Source of the DNA: Limisphaera sp049537155
GTDB lineage: Bacteria; Verrucomicrobiota; Verrucomicrobiia; Limisphaerales; Limisphaeraceae
NCBI RefSeq assembly: GCF_049537155.1
Contig: NZ_JBMVQZ010000004.1
Span: forward strand, 186,001-250,000
Length of the DNA: 64,000 nt
Direction: 5' to 3'
A program made the position numbers and the translations under genes. A model generated the notes under the pieces. That model saw only the letters and a list, made by a program, of their open reading frames with translations, did no database searches and was not told where the DNA came from. Shown here in pieces: positions 37,801 through 44,719 of the stretch. How positions within the stretch are numbered: position 1 is the first letter of the stretch; each line of letters opens with the position of its first letter.

Positions 37801-38046
37801 GTCAAGCCCGTCCCCCCTTTGCTGTTCAGGGGTCGGCGCCCGGCCGTCGGACCCCGGCGGCACGCCGTTGGTGGAGGATATGGGCACGCCGCGCAGCGAC
37901 TGGTAGTTGTAGTCGGTGCGGTCTTGGCGGAGTTCGAACGGCGTGGCCGGAACCGGATTGTGGTCGGCCCGGACCGCCACAACCGCAAGGGCACCCAAGC
38001 AGCACAAGGGCACCTTTATAGACCGGGGCCGAGAGGGTGCATTCAT
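28837..38046 (-). CDS. Giant 3069-aa exported protein, C-terminus resembling Tc-toxin A subunits
   Basis: One uninterrupted frame. The start is probably ATG 38046 (signal peptide VPLCCLGALAVVAVRA); ATG 38088 is an alternative. The first ~1900 residues are beta-rich and unrecognised. A dockerin-like calcium loop (DMNEDGRVDAEDARR) sits near residue 2050. Residues ~2465-2730 are strongly helical: a hydrophobic Gly/Ala segment (SLPTVFIAGLAAGGDL, ~2545), a long coiled coil (DDAWRKYRALLAEGDRIQEE, ~2642), then YKTLYDLAARYTFMAAQAFD (~2702). The end has KIHAVGVALEGYVGMDVP (~2877) and SRWKLVIPG ... VHDIKLRFVTY (~3030-3064). From memory, this order parallels the shaft, pore and TcB-binding end of TcA (e.g. 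EEWELQR..., YDLA..RCLMAEQAY, RIKSVSVTLP, W.L.FP...DIILHIRYT). I infer remote homology. No TcB/TcC (RHS) gene is present, so toxin function is unproven. Confidence 0.6.
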   Translation of the reverse strand: MNAPSRPRSIKVPLCCLGALAVVAVRADHNPVPATPFELRQDRTDYNYQSLRGVPISSTNGVPPGSDGRAPTPEQQRGDGLDESPASPQQFQSIITVGAVVAPRNTNLNPALSYAANAAAANLDLPRGEAGGQILVVLVRARVGAPWVSRSVSFFFGSPIPPPLVDVDGNPLPPNVLAREYWHPEPHRPARFATNDILDPSALAARLNAAADPVAAFVKDRLSDTTRQLLNEPTNHAFMTNLVIDLNAIVAGPSLYTLSRFSNVVLSLETMNLDPAGSGSDNPARLNRLLLEDAFPALLARTAVSYYWSPHSQTTYAIQAGQIEVVWRKAQPTNMPPPDYGTNPNRYWVEAGNYYTLYRARYLVSGSPVKPPRKIYWTEGPFRATGKPVAVPPGRVSVVNVLFNSTFPRRVATAYRALGQTPVLEDPNAQLEETRTLWFDSSRREILAYNVEGRVFVELLGETEPGGRIRRPLGFEIVDVYREPVPADVNTELGEPLTAFPPEEGPDDSALYPDPVQGSLDFVYQHMPADSPRPVLFATRETRNRNDVQVHWLETGVEGLRWPNRFVRYRQVWPTDILKYSHYLRPRVNSEEEARATAVPLPPENAPMIDYQDALDRPRAKLTETFSFYTYLTEQYPVHRTLLRFRAGDNIRFERVLSWLETFVSDPARWNGTFASGLTVVDPATGRSFPIWTNGELRFPDTLPARLAAPRVVNQIAYVGQRIHAPAGELGADPVEQAYWAGYIRQSAGTAFHPGAYVDPFLAGFEAANSGAIIPVNAAPGNDRLQVWWFRLNSINQEQMAQGFRPVYWPAVLGRYTLRWPDPAREIVLASNDGSGPLSSLEAKGQIYYQNDRNQPGFNPNEEHALMQGGQAYALRDDLNITQGTNYTSEPYVLIEYTAEDNRPAMSVFKVRRERPETGDVFKYAVEAGTVIQPPMPLPLLGVPWAPRIAGQSPISLNREVRGWEIQATAVQMNAGYDEVTLTTTKPHGVPRGSVLRVQNTHQLDEIERFLVTGVDYTAQTLTGIILAGDLIPLQQWTGATPTGANLVRFAIEDPAPHLTALPDNAVVLALDSTLRSAWSVQVVEVGFDGNNHYVDLQFEDDQAATAGATASRLAIPDNQIEADAFNSWRLAYEPLPVQPLNPDLRDRYASFTLQDRKGNIWVYRGPHDPNDSPTLAMQFYYKTLPGFFFPTLPLDAQPPVGTVTPYLRPRNSDGTYAGDPVYGNSTGGQNPDGNALHILYTPVWPAHAPVLQMAETLTLPKRGLPAVRGQTSLQVVYQQSQVTRDDGAPSVVLHDPTREKVFALGPAGGTDRLGKIPDSIRTTIYRGRTYFPNLPPHLSERFFFDPNRGEFGALVLQGVFRDEPTGDDYLLPNVLGQDDIARLKALCLPYDSERARWEAAIDGLQTDLQLFLENPARPGTYYPYDDTIYGPSDVCEVNDDDEAVDSYALTAIGPGTGYVTLIAGNGLAFTPPSEPVSIHIIRVTDTLYRGELKIVASSNPLSEILTLQQVVDLAGRAQDYRFEWKIAAPVDGLPPDVYRTARAALLEDGVWQHIPFPTESDTPSRLSGVEAERVRADVITSIVPRQRIAFRGPVQWTENLLWISVDPAVGPLIRPGMRLILRDAEGREIPGTVSPRSTTNQWAVQPDPNPPVPPAAFQPVEVFEPATTNHPQSVVFRTFSVPGDATYNEVWLSLDLNADLGAKVYLDGQLYITANFGPQDTPPSSAPGIFQPLPRAYRLDPAALAGGRVRADGSQEHTVAVELFSSAVPDQRLTFNLRIEASQVVDVTDQGWVPLDPVRFPDGLRALLGGQADVRALSDNYLIMRYQPVSSNHASFRPDPGDPSRNIAWSAWTRPQLAEGWIKRVLAGINPFNQRVADLFSHQISTDVSIIQQAGPRWEGDIALNLESLNQFGLIEIYETVLRRGKMLSIDAGINYGPANDALLLAAGYLNDLYMMLGNEAWADAANPTIGIGTKDHTYGEIATALFAFRGQVPSLLEEELALLRGRDDHLMPGVEIRPVYNRLYWNYTRGIDAGEVIYALNYNILDMNEDGRVDAEDARRLHPQGHGDAYGHYLTALKGYYGLLMNTDFDWVPRIEAVTVLGVPVSVDYQDERKFAAAAAAVARTGRQITDLTWHRDYKPGRGRGWQHLGAASTNPRRTIPSTRLWGVDHWATRTGLGAYVNWVVGNAVLPDRDPDPSHEGGIQQVDRTTVVELLELPAIAGGVQATIDNAEAGLNPLGLPATAIPFDINPNLVVGNEPQTHFEQIYARALAALQNALAAFDDAKDVTRLMRSEEDSLAEFRSLVSRQELAYTNQLIELYGTPYPDDIGPGKTYRSGYNGPDLVHYMYVDEAELSTPLLDPRSDSVWRIDTQTFTLNWVDAESGISDFNFITKARVDGIDLGLAENPWAPNYNTNLYVEFVLPAHGFFGKPAEWKSRRASPGKIQQAISDIIKARNAAYLALYNVDAAKGDLDWALKAFERKIASHEKIRAWKTGLLAARQVLDSVKLATEIVDKVFDATSEQITEISETAAESLPTVFIAGLAAGGDLTAPARGAIEAAGVTFKTAVEWKKVGTFAAIKAFEFANETTERWVEFGHIQQEEWNQELRDATSELRDKVYGVQNLLPELNARLQELDDAWRKYRALLAEGDRIQEERRIFRQRAAAVIQGFRTRDAAFRIFRNEKLERYKTLYDLAARYTFMAAQAFDYETGLLHSDEGRRFLARAVQSRALGVVRNGQPQFAGSNTGDPGLSSILAEMYADWLVLKGRLGFNNPDAYGTTVSLRRELLRILPGPEGDEVWRDYLSSRRVANLLEDPDVRRYALQIDPGNGQTAPGLVIEFGTTVGTGLNLFGLPLAGGDHNFSPSAFATKIHAVGVALEGYVGMDVPTANQSAVTYAGGSSPADPDLTFLDPNALAATPYVYLIPAGVDSMRSPPLGDQSVVRTWSVDDVAIPLPFNIGASEFSSFPFWHSGDSLTEPLFAVRKHQAFRPVPDARLFPADIYGSDGRLQPSQFTNRRLIGRSVWNSRWKLVIPGRTLLNDPEEGLDRFIGTVHDIKLRFVTYSYSGN

Positions 38047-38101
38047 GGGCAAGGGGGCGGTGGCTGTAAGAGCCTGGCTGGGGTCCAACTGCGGGGCGTT
38101 G

Positions 38102-39679
38102 TCAATCCTTGTGGGACGTCAGGGCAACGGCTGCGTCGGGCGCCGTCTTGGGGCCGGGCAACACATCGGAAAGCGCGCGCAGCTTCTGTTCAAGGGAGTC
38201 CACCCGCGATTGGAGTTCCTGCAGGCGGACGTGCTGCGCCTCCAAGAGGGCGTTTTGTTGTTGGCGTGCCGCCCTCAATTCGGCCAGTTCGCGGGCCTGG
38301 TCTTTTACGATCTCGTTGAGGTAGAGACAGATTTTGTCGTAACGGATGGCGTCGGGTTGACCTTGGTTGTCATAGACGACGAGATTGGTGAGGCCGAGTT
38401 CGTGCAGGTCTTCGGCGATGTAACCGATGTCCTGCTGTCCCGGCTGGCCGATGTAACTGAATTGCACCGGCTGCGCCTGGAGGATCAGCTGGAACTTGTC
38501 CAAGAGGGCCGAGACGTTGGTTTTGTACCGACGGGAGGACGATGATTTCAGGACTCGTCCGCTGTTTTCTATAACCAGGGTAGTTCCAGAACCAGACGAA
38601 ATGTTGGGCATGTACAATTGACCGTTCAACCCCACGGTTCCCTGGGAGTCCACGGTGAATTTTTCCTGCCAGTTGGCCGGCGACAAGGTGAAGTCAGGTC
38701 CCACGCCGGCTGTGACGCCGATGACGAACTTGTCCAGTGCGCCGCCTCCTCCGGGGTCATCCCCGATGTTGACCCTGAGTTCGGTGCGGTTCTCTGCGGC
38801 GTTGAATCGGGCGATCCACAGAGGGTCGGAGTTGTCATTGCTCCAACCTTGCGAAAGGTCAGGGCCGCCCGAGAAGATTAAAGCAGACCCGTAGCCCGGG
38901 GCCCCGATGAGAAAGTTTCCGATCTGCCCCACACGCAAGGTCCCGTTGACCTGGACATTCTGGGCGAAGTTGTTGTGCTGGTCGCGGCGGGCCACGTTGT
39001 CGGAGAGACGTCCATCGGGCACTGTGCCGGTGGAGAGATTGTTGGCATTCAGGTCCGTCAGGCCGGCGCCGTTGCCGAACAGGCTGTTGGCCGTGATGCT
39101 GCCGTTCACCACGAGGGAGTTGCCCACGCCGGCGGTCGCGAGCGGCTGGCCGTTGACGTCGACCAGGCTGTTGGCATAGCGGGCCAGATAGGCATACGGG
39201 CCCGGGAGGAGTCGGAGCCGGGGAAGGATGTTGAGGGGCTGGCCGTTGACGGTGACGGTGATGTCCAGATAGCGTTCGGAGGATCCCACGGCCAGGGGAC
39301 TCCCGCCGAAGATGTCAGAGAGGCTGGGACGGCTTTCGCCCTGGACTTCTGTGCCTTCGCCCAAGAGCACACTGAAGTTGCCCTTGTCGATCGTCACAAT
39401 TTGTTGTTCGGACCAGAGCCGGTTGCCGCCGGTGGCCTGGTCGTAGATGCGGAAGATGACCGGGTAATTGGCCGGATTGTTCGGTGCCAGCGGGGCTCCA
39501 TTGGCATCCACGAGGTACCCTTGGTAGCTCATGACGTCGGGCGGTTTGGTCTCGGCTGCCCGGAGTGTCAGGGAGGGTGGAACAAGGATGAACCCCGTCA
39601 ACAGAAGCCCGGCGCAGAGGGTCCGGGTGCGGGGCCGGGCACGATGCGGATGGTTGCGAGCGGTGATTCGAGTATTCAT
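38102..39679 (-). CDS. Tail-fibre-like exported protein with C-terminal S74 (intramolecular chaperone) domain
   Basis: A 525-aa protein. A signal peptide (LCAGLLLTGFILVPPSLTLR) is followed by a ~130-residue module (MSYQGYLVDANGAPLAP, GGNRLWSEQQIVTIDKGNFS, PGPYAYLARYANSL) found at the start of many bacterial fibre-like proteins. A beta-helix-like repeat region follows (SITANSLFGNGAGLTDLNAN). Near residues 378-460 comes the S74 domain: SSRRYKTNVSALLDKFQLIL, FSYIGQPGQQDIGYIAEDL. Ser and Lys five residues apart match the catalytic S-x4-K of endosialidase chaperones (S-D-x-R-L-K), so self-cleavage after trimerisation is plausible. A C-terminal coiled coil (QQQNALLEAQHVRLQELQSR) would form the trimer. 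It lies 55 bp upstream of the giant gene. Confidence 0.82.
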   Translation of the reverse strand: MNTRITARNHPHRARPRTRTLCAGLLLTGFILVPPSLTLRAAETKPPDVMSYQGYLVDANGAPLAPNNPANYPVIFRIYDQATGGNRLWSEQQIVTIDKGNFSVLLGEGTEVQGESRPSLSDIFGGSPLAVGSSERYLDITVTVNGQPLNILPRLRLLPGPYAYLARYANSLVDVNGQPLATAGVGNSLVVNGSITANSLFGNGAGLTDLNANNLSTGTVPDGRLSDNVARRDQHNNFAQNVQVNGTLRVGQIGNFLIGAPGYGSALIFSGGPDLSQGWSNDNSDPLWIARFNAAENRTELRVNIGDDPGGGGALDKFVIGVTAGVGPDFTLSPANWQEKFTVDSQGTVGLNGQLYMPNISSGSGTTLVIENSGRVLKSSSSRRYKTNVSALLDKFQLILQAQPVQFSYIGQPGQQDIGYIAEDLHELGLTNLVVYDNQGQPDAIRYDKICLYLNEIVKDQARELAELRAARQQQNALLEAQHVRLQELQSRVDSLEQKLRALSDVLPGPKTAPDAAVALTSHKD

Positions 39680-39730
39680 GGTTCGGGACGGTTGGATGGG
39701 TTGAATGGAGGTTGTTCCAAGTATGATTGT

Positions 39731-41611
39731 TTACTGGGTGGTGAGCGTTTCGATGTCGCTGATCCGGGTGAGTTCGAATGTGCCGCGCACCTCGAAGGTG
39801 CGGCTTTCGGGTTGTGGCCGGCCGGGCTTGGTCCGACCGGTCAGGGTGATGAATTCGACATATTGGCCCCCGACCGTGTTGTGGCCGCGGGTCAGGTTGT
39901 CGAAATCGTCGGCGGGCGGTTGCGGTGTGAGGATGATCTCGCGGCGAAGGTCGTAGGACTCCTCGCCCCGGGGCAACCTTTGATCAAAAGTGGCGTTGAG
40001 ATTGTCGTGGTCGGGATGGTAGGTGTGAAGGAACGGGTTGGCCGCGTCGTCGTAGGAGACGGTCACGACGATGCTGGCGGACTGGCCGGCCTGAAGGGCA
40101 CCGGTCCCGTTCCAAGGGGCGTTGGCCGCGGACCAGGGGAGGTGAACGGCGCTGATCCTGCGCGCGTCGGCGAGTCGTGCGGGGTCCAGGAGCTCCTCGC
40201 GGGTGGTGAGACCCATGGTGCCGTCGGGTTTGGGACCCACGAACACGCGCTGGAGCAGTCGGACTCGGGTGCCGTCGGCGTCGGTGTGGAGGATGAGGCG
40301 GAGCGGATAGGGTCGGCCCACGGTCCCGAGATCCTGTTTGACGCCCTCGATTTCGTAGCGGCCATCCGGCTGCAGGACGGGTGTGCCGTCGGGGCCGCGC
40401 CGGTATTGTGTGAGGTAGTGACGCACGTGTGTGACAGCGGCCGCGCCGACCCACAGTCCGGCGCGAGAAGTCACGCTGGCACTCAAAGGCAGTTCCACCC
40501 GGCTGAGTCCGCGGTGGTCGGTCAGCACCAGGACGGCTGCGTACAAGGTGCCTGCGGGGCCTGTCATGGCTGTGCGGTTGATGCCCAGGACGATTTCAAC
40601 GCTTGAGCCCGGCTGACCTGCGGGCTGAAGGGTCCACGACTGCGGCTCTGCCAAGTTGGTATAGCCGTAGGTCAGGTTGGTGGGATTGCGGTCTCCGCGC
40701 ACCAGGACGGGGGGTGAACCGGCGATGGCGGGCTGGCCAGGGGGAGGGGCTTCGGAGGCCAGCATGGCCAGCGTGACGGTCAGTGGGGCGGTGGTGAGAT
40801 TGCGAAGCCTGATGCTGGTGGCGCTGGAGTCGTCGGAGAAATCCAAGGGGGTGCCGGGTGCCAACTCGACGGAGAAAGGTCCGAAGTACCGGTTGTACAG
40901 TTCGCCGGCTCGCATCCAAAAGGCTTCTCCGCGTCGGACCGGGGTGCTGTTGAGACTGAAAACCGGGGTGGGATTGGCCGGGCCGAGCGGACCGCCGATG
41001 TAACGGAAGAGTTCAAGCTGGTTGAGCAGCTCCGGTGCCGGACGCAAGAAAGATTCGAAAGTTGGAGGTGTGGACGGTGGGGTGGCAAACCCGAGGAGAT
41101 TCAACCCGGTGGTCGTCCAGGTGTAGCGGGGCGGCAGGGGTCTGCCCTTCACCTGCCAACGAAAAGTGGGGACGTCGCTACGAATCCGTACCAGATAGGC
41201 CCGATTACCTTCCAGTCGTGTGAGCACCGAGTCCGCGCCCTGTCCGCGCACCCAACTGCTCCAAGGCGATCCGGTGTCCGCAGGAACGGCCGGTGACTGG
41301 GTGAACCGGGAGGCGGGCACCTCGGGCTGCCACTGCCAGATTTCCAGGATCGGTTGGTGGCCCGGTTCTGCCATGAGGTCGTCCAGGTTCGTGTAAGACG
41401 CGTCAACGTGTAGGAAGACGGCGTTCCAGCCTGCCACCAGGTCGAACGATTGGGTGACCCACTGGGCTTGGAGGCACGGCTTGAAAGCGGTCAAAAGTGT
41501 CAGGGCCAGCAGACCCGGGACGGTCCGGATCGGGGACGAGCGGGCACGCCGGTTTGCGGTCTGCGGGGAGGGAACCTGCCACGATGATGGCATCGGCGAT
41601 GGTGAGTGCAT
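39731..41611 (-). CDS. Large exported protein of unknown function
   Basis: A 626-aa protein. The hydrophobic signal (VPGLLALTLLTAFKPCLQAQ) starts ~32 residues after the first ATG, so the true start may be internal. The mature part opens WVTQSFDLVAGWNAVFLHVD, a beta-rich region with repeated W..Q.P and NLL motifs (TTTGLNLLGFATPPS, EAFWMRAGELYNRYFGPFSV). I do not recognise the family. The C-terminal ~250 residues (VRHYLTQYRRGPDGTPVLQP, YPLRLILHTDADGTRVRLLQ, FLHTYHPDHDNLNATFD) look like a second beta domain with aromatic and His/Asp positions but no catalytic set I can name. It is 12 bp from the kelch gene and 51 bp from the S74 gene, so it is part of the same unit. Confidence 0.7.
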   Translation of the reverse strand: MHSPSPMPSSWQVPSPQTANRRARSSPIRTVPGLLALTLLTAFKPCLQAQWVTQSFDLVAGWNAVFLHVDASYTNLDDLMAEPGHQPILEIWQWQPEVPASRFTQSPAVPADTGSPWSSWVRGQGADSVLTRLEGNRAYLVRIRSDVPTFRWQVKGRPLPPRYTWTTTGLNLLGFATPPSTPPTFESFLRPAPELLNQLELFRYIGGPLGPANPTPVFSLNSTPVRRGEAFWMRAGELYNRYFGPFSVELAPGTPLDFSDDSSATSIRLRNLTTAPLTVTLAMLASEAPPPGQPAIAGSPPVLVRGDRNPTNLTYGYTNLAEPQSWTLQPAGQPGSSVEIVLGINRTAMTGPAGTLYAAVLVLTDHRGLSRVELPLSASVTSRAGLWVGAAAVTHVRHYLTQYRRGPDGTPVLQPDGRYEIEGVKQDLGTVGRPYPLRLILHTDADGTRVRLLQRVFVGPKPDGTMGLTTREELLDPARLADARRISAVHLPWSAANAPWNGTGALQAGQSASIVVTVSYDDAANPFLHTYHPDHDNLNATFDQRLPRGEESYDLRREIILTPQPPADDFDNLTRGHNTVGGQYVEFITLTGRTKPGRPQPESRTFEVRGTFELTRISDIETLTTQ

Positions 41612-41623
41612 GGGGGCGGCTTT

Positions 41624-43387
41624 TCAGTTTTTTACATAGAGGTGGAGAGCCGGACGGGGATCCAGACGATACAAGGCGGCCAGCGTAACCGTTCCGACCC
41701 GGCCTCCGAAGTGCAGCACTTCGGTGCCCGTCCAAACAGCCGTGGCCTCGCTTCGTGCGGGCGGATTCCCGCTTGTGGTGAGCGTCCGCCAGGTCTGCCG
41801 AACGGGATCGAAAGCATGGGGAGACGGGGACGAGCCGTCGCCGCCGATGCCTCCGAGGATGAGCATCTCGCGACCGGTCCAGATGGCATTGTGCAACTGA
41901 CGTGCGGCGGGTGCCTGTTGGGACGGCAGGGGGGTCCAACTGTCTGCGGCCGGGTCGTAAAGGGCGCCGTCCGTTCGAAGACCTCCGTCGCTTCCACCGC
42001 CCCAGATAATGACGAACCGGCCGGTCCACACGGCACTGTGTCCGGTGCGGGCCGACGGCGCATTGGTGGAGGAAACGGGCTCCCAACCGACCGGATTGCC
42101 TGCGGCGTCGAAACGGAGCCGCGCACCGGAATTGAGCTTTCCCTGCAGGCCTTGGCCGCCCCAGACGACCAGGGTGTCGCCGGCCCAGACTCCCGCTGCG
42201 CCCGTGCGGGGCTCGGGGGCTTGCTGGCTGGGTAACGGCGTCCACTGATCGCGCGTCGGGTCGTAGAGCGCCCCGTCGTTCAAGAGGCCGGTGAAGTTTC
42301 GACCGCCCCACACCAGGACGTGACGCCCCGTCCAGACCATGACGTGGCCATCTCGGCCGGACGGAGCTCCCAGGGTCGAGACGGGGGACCACGTCGGGGA
42401 GTCCGGAGCAAGACGGCCGCCGGTTTCGAGGTAGCGGCCCTGACCGGTCCCGCCCCAGACGATCATCTCGTTTCCGGTCCAAACCGCACCATGGCCTGTG
42501 CGTGGCGACGGGGCGTCTGCCAGGGGCATGGGGGACCAGGTATCGGACCCGGGGCGATAGAAGGCTCCGCTGGCGGTGGTCAGGGCAGGATCCGCGAGTG
42601 TCCCACCCCAGATCCACATTTCGGTGCCGGTCCATACGGCGGTGTGTCCGTGTCGGGGAAGGGGCTCGTCGGCCGTGGAGCCCGCTGTCCAGCCCGGGGC
42701 GGGCAGACTCATGGCCAATCGGAACCCTTGCTGCAGCAGGGTCGGATCATCCGGCACAGAAGAGAGGACAGGCACTCCGGGCGGAAGGCCGGTTGTGATG
42801 GCTGCTGCCATAGCCTCGTGCCGGTTGGAGAGTGCATGAAGTTCGCTGGCAAGGGCCGCCAGTTGTTGTTGGAGGGGGTTGAGGACCTCGGGAGCGAGTT
42901 TGGCTGCGGTTATGGTGGCGTCGGGGACGGTTGCTGCCGCGGAGGCATAGGCCGGGGCCGGGACGCGGAGATCGGGTTCGAGGCGTTCGAAACCCTGGTT
43001 GCCGTCGTTGAACCAGATGCGAAGGACCAAGTTGGGCCTCGCCAGCGCCGTTTCATCCAAGGGGGCCATGTTGGTGAGACTCGTGTCTCCCAAGAACACT
43101 GTATAAAGTCCGCGACGCACGGGGATGAGGACAGCGCGGTCGGGCTCGCCATTGGCATCCGAGTCGGGCGAGTTCTGCCAAAGTGTTTGTCCCCCGGCCG
43201 GGTCGAGCAGGGCGAACTTGAACTGTCCCTCTCCATCGAAATACCCCTCGGTTGTGGAGATTCGGCCTTGGTGCGGGAGCACGGTCGAGCCGAGCGCGAA
43301 TGGGATCCAGAGGAACCAGACCATCCGGTATGCACTGCGGACCATTTGCCGGGCAGCACAAGGGATATGGGGGAAGTCTGGACGCAT
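41624..43387 (-). CDS. Exported kelch-repeat beta-propeller protein with tail-fibre-type N-terminus
   Basis: About 587 aa from ATG 43387 (ATG 43345 gives a cleaner signal peptide, MVWFLWIPFALGSTVLPHQG). Residues ~30-160 are the same kind of module as in the S74 protein two genes downstream (HQGRISTTEGYFDGEGQFKF, GGQTLWQNSPDS, RGLYTVFLGD, DLRVPAPAYASAA). A short coiled coil follows (LNPLQQQLAALASELHALSN). From ~245 on there are seven kelch-like repeats, each with H.AVWTG.E..IWGG (e.g. HGAVWTGNEMIVWGG, HSAVWTGRFVIIWGG) and SPRTGH-type turns, enough for one seven-bladed propeller. It is the first gene of the surface operon. Binding of a glycan or protein ligand is inferred. Confidence 0.8.
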   Translation of the reverse strand: MRPDFPHIPCAARQMVRSAYRMVWFLWIPFALGSTVLPHQGRISTTEGYFDGEGQFKFALLDPAGGQTLWQNSPDSDANGEPDRAVLIPVRRGLYTVFLGDTSLTNMAPLDETALARPNLVLRIWFNDGNQGFERLEPDLRVPAPAYASAAATVPDATITAAKLAPEVLNPLQQQLAALASELHALSNRHEAMAAAITTGLPPGVPVLSSVPDDPTLLQQGFRLAMSLPAPGWTAGSTADEPLPRHGHTAVWTGTEMWIWGGTLADPALTTASGAFYRPGSDTWSPMPLADAPSPRTGHGAVWTGNEMIVWGGTGQGRYLETGGRLAPDSPTWSPVSTLGAPSGRDGHVMVWTGRHVLVWGGRNFTGLLNDGALYDPTRDQWTPLPSQQAPEPRTGAAGVWAGDTLVVWGGQGLQGKLNSGARLRFDAAGNPVGWEPVSSTNAPSARTGHSAVWTGRFVIIWGGGSDGGLRTDGALYDPAADSWTPLPSQQAPAARQLHNAIWTGREMLILGGIGGDGSSPSPHAFDPVRQTWRTLTTSGNPPARSEATAVWTGTEVLHFGGRVGTVTLAALYRLDPRPALHLYVKN

Positions 43388-44686
43388 ACCGATGAGTATT
43401 TGCTCGAGGAGCCTTGCACATTTTCTGGCCCTGTCAAGGGCAAAATTTGACCAATCAATCGGCACTCTTTCGGGATGGATCCGATGGGGGACGTGCCTCA
43501 ACGGGGTGGATGGGGTGGGGAATGCACGACACAAGGAGATCTGTTTGTCTGGTGCTTGGTCCGACCTCGCGGGCTTCTGTCCGGGCTGATGCCGCGCGCC
43601 GGCCCAAGGTGCGTTCCAACCAGGTCCCAACCGATGACCGCCAAGGCCGAAGAAGTCGGGATTCCTTTGTGGTGCCGTGTACCCTGCTTCCTGTGGCATG
43701 ACAAGGCTGTTGAAGCTGTTACCGGCTTGGGTCCGTCGAGTGCCTCCGTCAACGATCCCTCAGCGAAGCTGCAGCCATGGCGTTCTGCGGTGACATTCGC
43801 CGGATTGCCGACCTTCGTGAGTCTGGAAAAGCCGCGGTGGTGGTGCGGGCGACCTCCGGACTCATGGAGATGTGGCCTCCTCTGCTGCGGAGGTGATTCG
43901 GACCGACCTTGCGGCTGGGTTCACGGCGGGTGTGGGCCCTCTGGGGCAATGCTGAGGCGGCGGGTTGTCCCGGGTTCGTGGTGGGGCACACGCTTGCGTG
44001 CTCCACCCTTGGGGCTGGGAGAGGCCCTTGCGGGATGGGGAGATCCAACCTGCTGAGACCCTTCCGGAGCCGCGGATGGCGCCGAGACTCGAAGAGCTCT
44101 GGGACTGAATGCAAGGACGGTGCCCGGTTGTCCCGGCAATTTGCGCGCACCGGTGCCTCCTGCTGAGGCGGCGTTTGCGCTGCGAGCGCCGGCGCAGAGC
44201 GACCAAGCCCTCCATGGAAGGAGGGATCTGCCTGGGTACAGGGTGCACCGGGCGTCGAGGCTCGGAAGGGTTCGTCGGTGTTGCGGGTGTGGGCGCCCCC
44301 AAGGGCCTTGGCCGGTTTGAAGTGACCGGGTGGCCGAGTGCTGCCGGTTATTGTTGTGCACGCGGTGTTTCTGGCCGGGCGGGCTCACCCTTCGGTTGCC
44401 TTTGCCAGTGCAGGCTCGGAACCGCGCGCCGAGAGGTGCAGGTGGACTCTCCCGGGGGACAAGCGGTGGCCGGCCAGCCGGGCTTCTGGCGTAAACCGCT
44501 CCGGTGCTGGTGGGTGGTTTCGCACCGACTGGCCGGTTTCTGGTCCGCTTACAGCGCCCCCAGGGTTCTCGGCGCGCTCTCGGGTCGGGTGGCCAGTTCG
44601 GGCCGGGTATGGTGATCGGGCAGCCGGGTTTCGTCGCAATGGGCGTGACGATCTGGTTGGGCTTTCCCGGGCCGTGAAATTGTCGC
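43388..44686. other. 1.3-kb gene-free region upstream of the surface operon
   Basis: Open frames here lack domains and a plausible codon pattern. On the minus strand a TTGACA hexamer (43432-43437 complement) sits ~45 bp before the kelch start, but the -10 position (AGGCTC) is poor. Short repeated pieces occur: TGCTGAGGCGGCG at 43951-43963 and again at 44161-44173, and GGTTGTCCCGG near 43964 and 44126. There are also small inverted repeats such as CTGCG...CGCAG near 44185. These look like decayed extragenic repeats rather than a gene. I see no tRNA or recognisable structured RNA. Confidence 0.5.
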
Positions 44687-44714
44687 TTGCGGCGGCGGCG
44701 TCCGAAGCTAGAAT
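44687..44714 (+). promoter_or_regulatory. Probable promoter of rpmB
   Basis: TTGCGG at 44687-44692, a 16-nt spacer and a good -10 box TAGAAT at 44709-44714. Transcription would begin at about 44720, exactly at the paired palindromes of the leader. Confidence 0.5.
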
Positions 44715-44719
44715 GTGCC

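Noticed and set aside
41624..43387. Prophage tail-fibre cluster
   Set aside because: Fibre-type modules occur, but no capsid, portal, terminase, tail tube or integrase gene is present and all products carry export signals.
43475..44056. 193-aa open frame in the gene-free region
   Set aside because: Composition and codon pattern do not look coding, and no recognisable fold or start signal is present.
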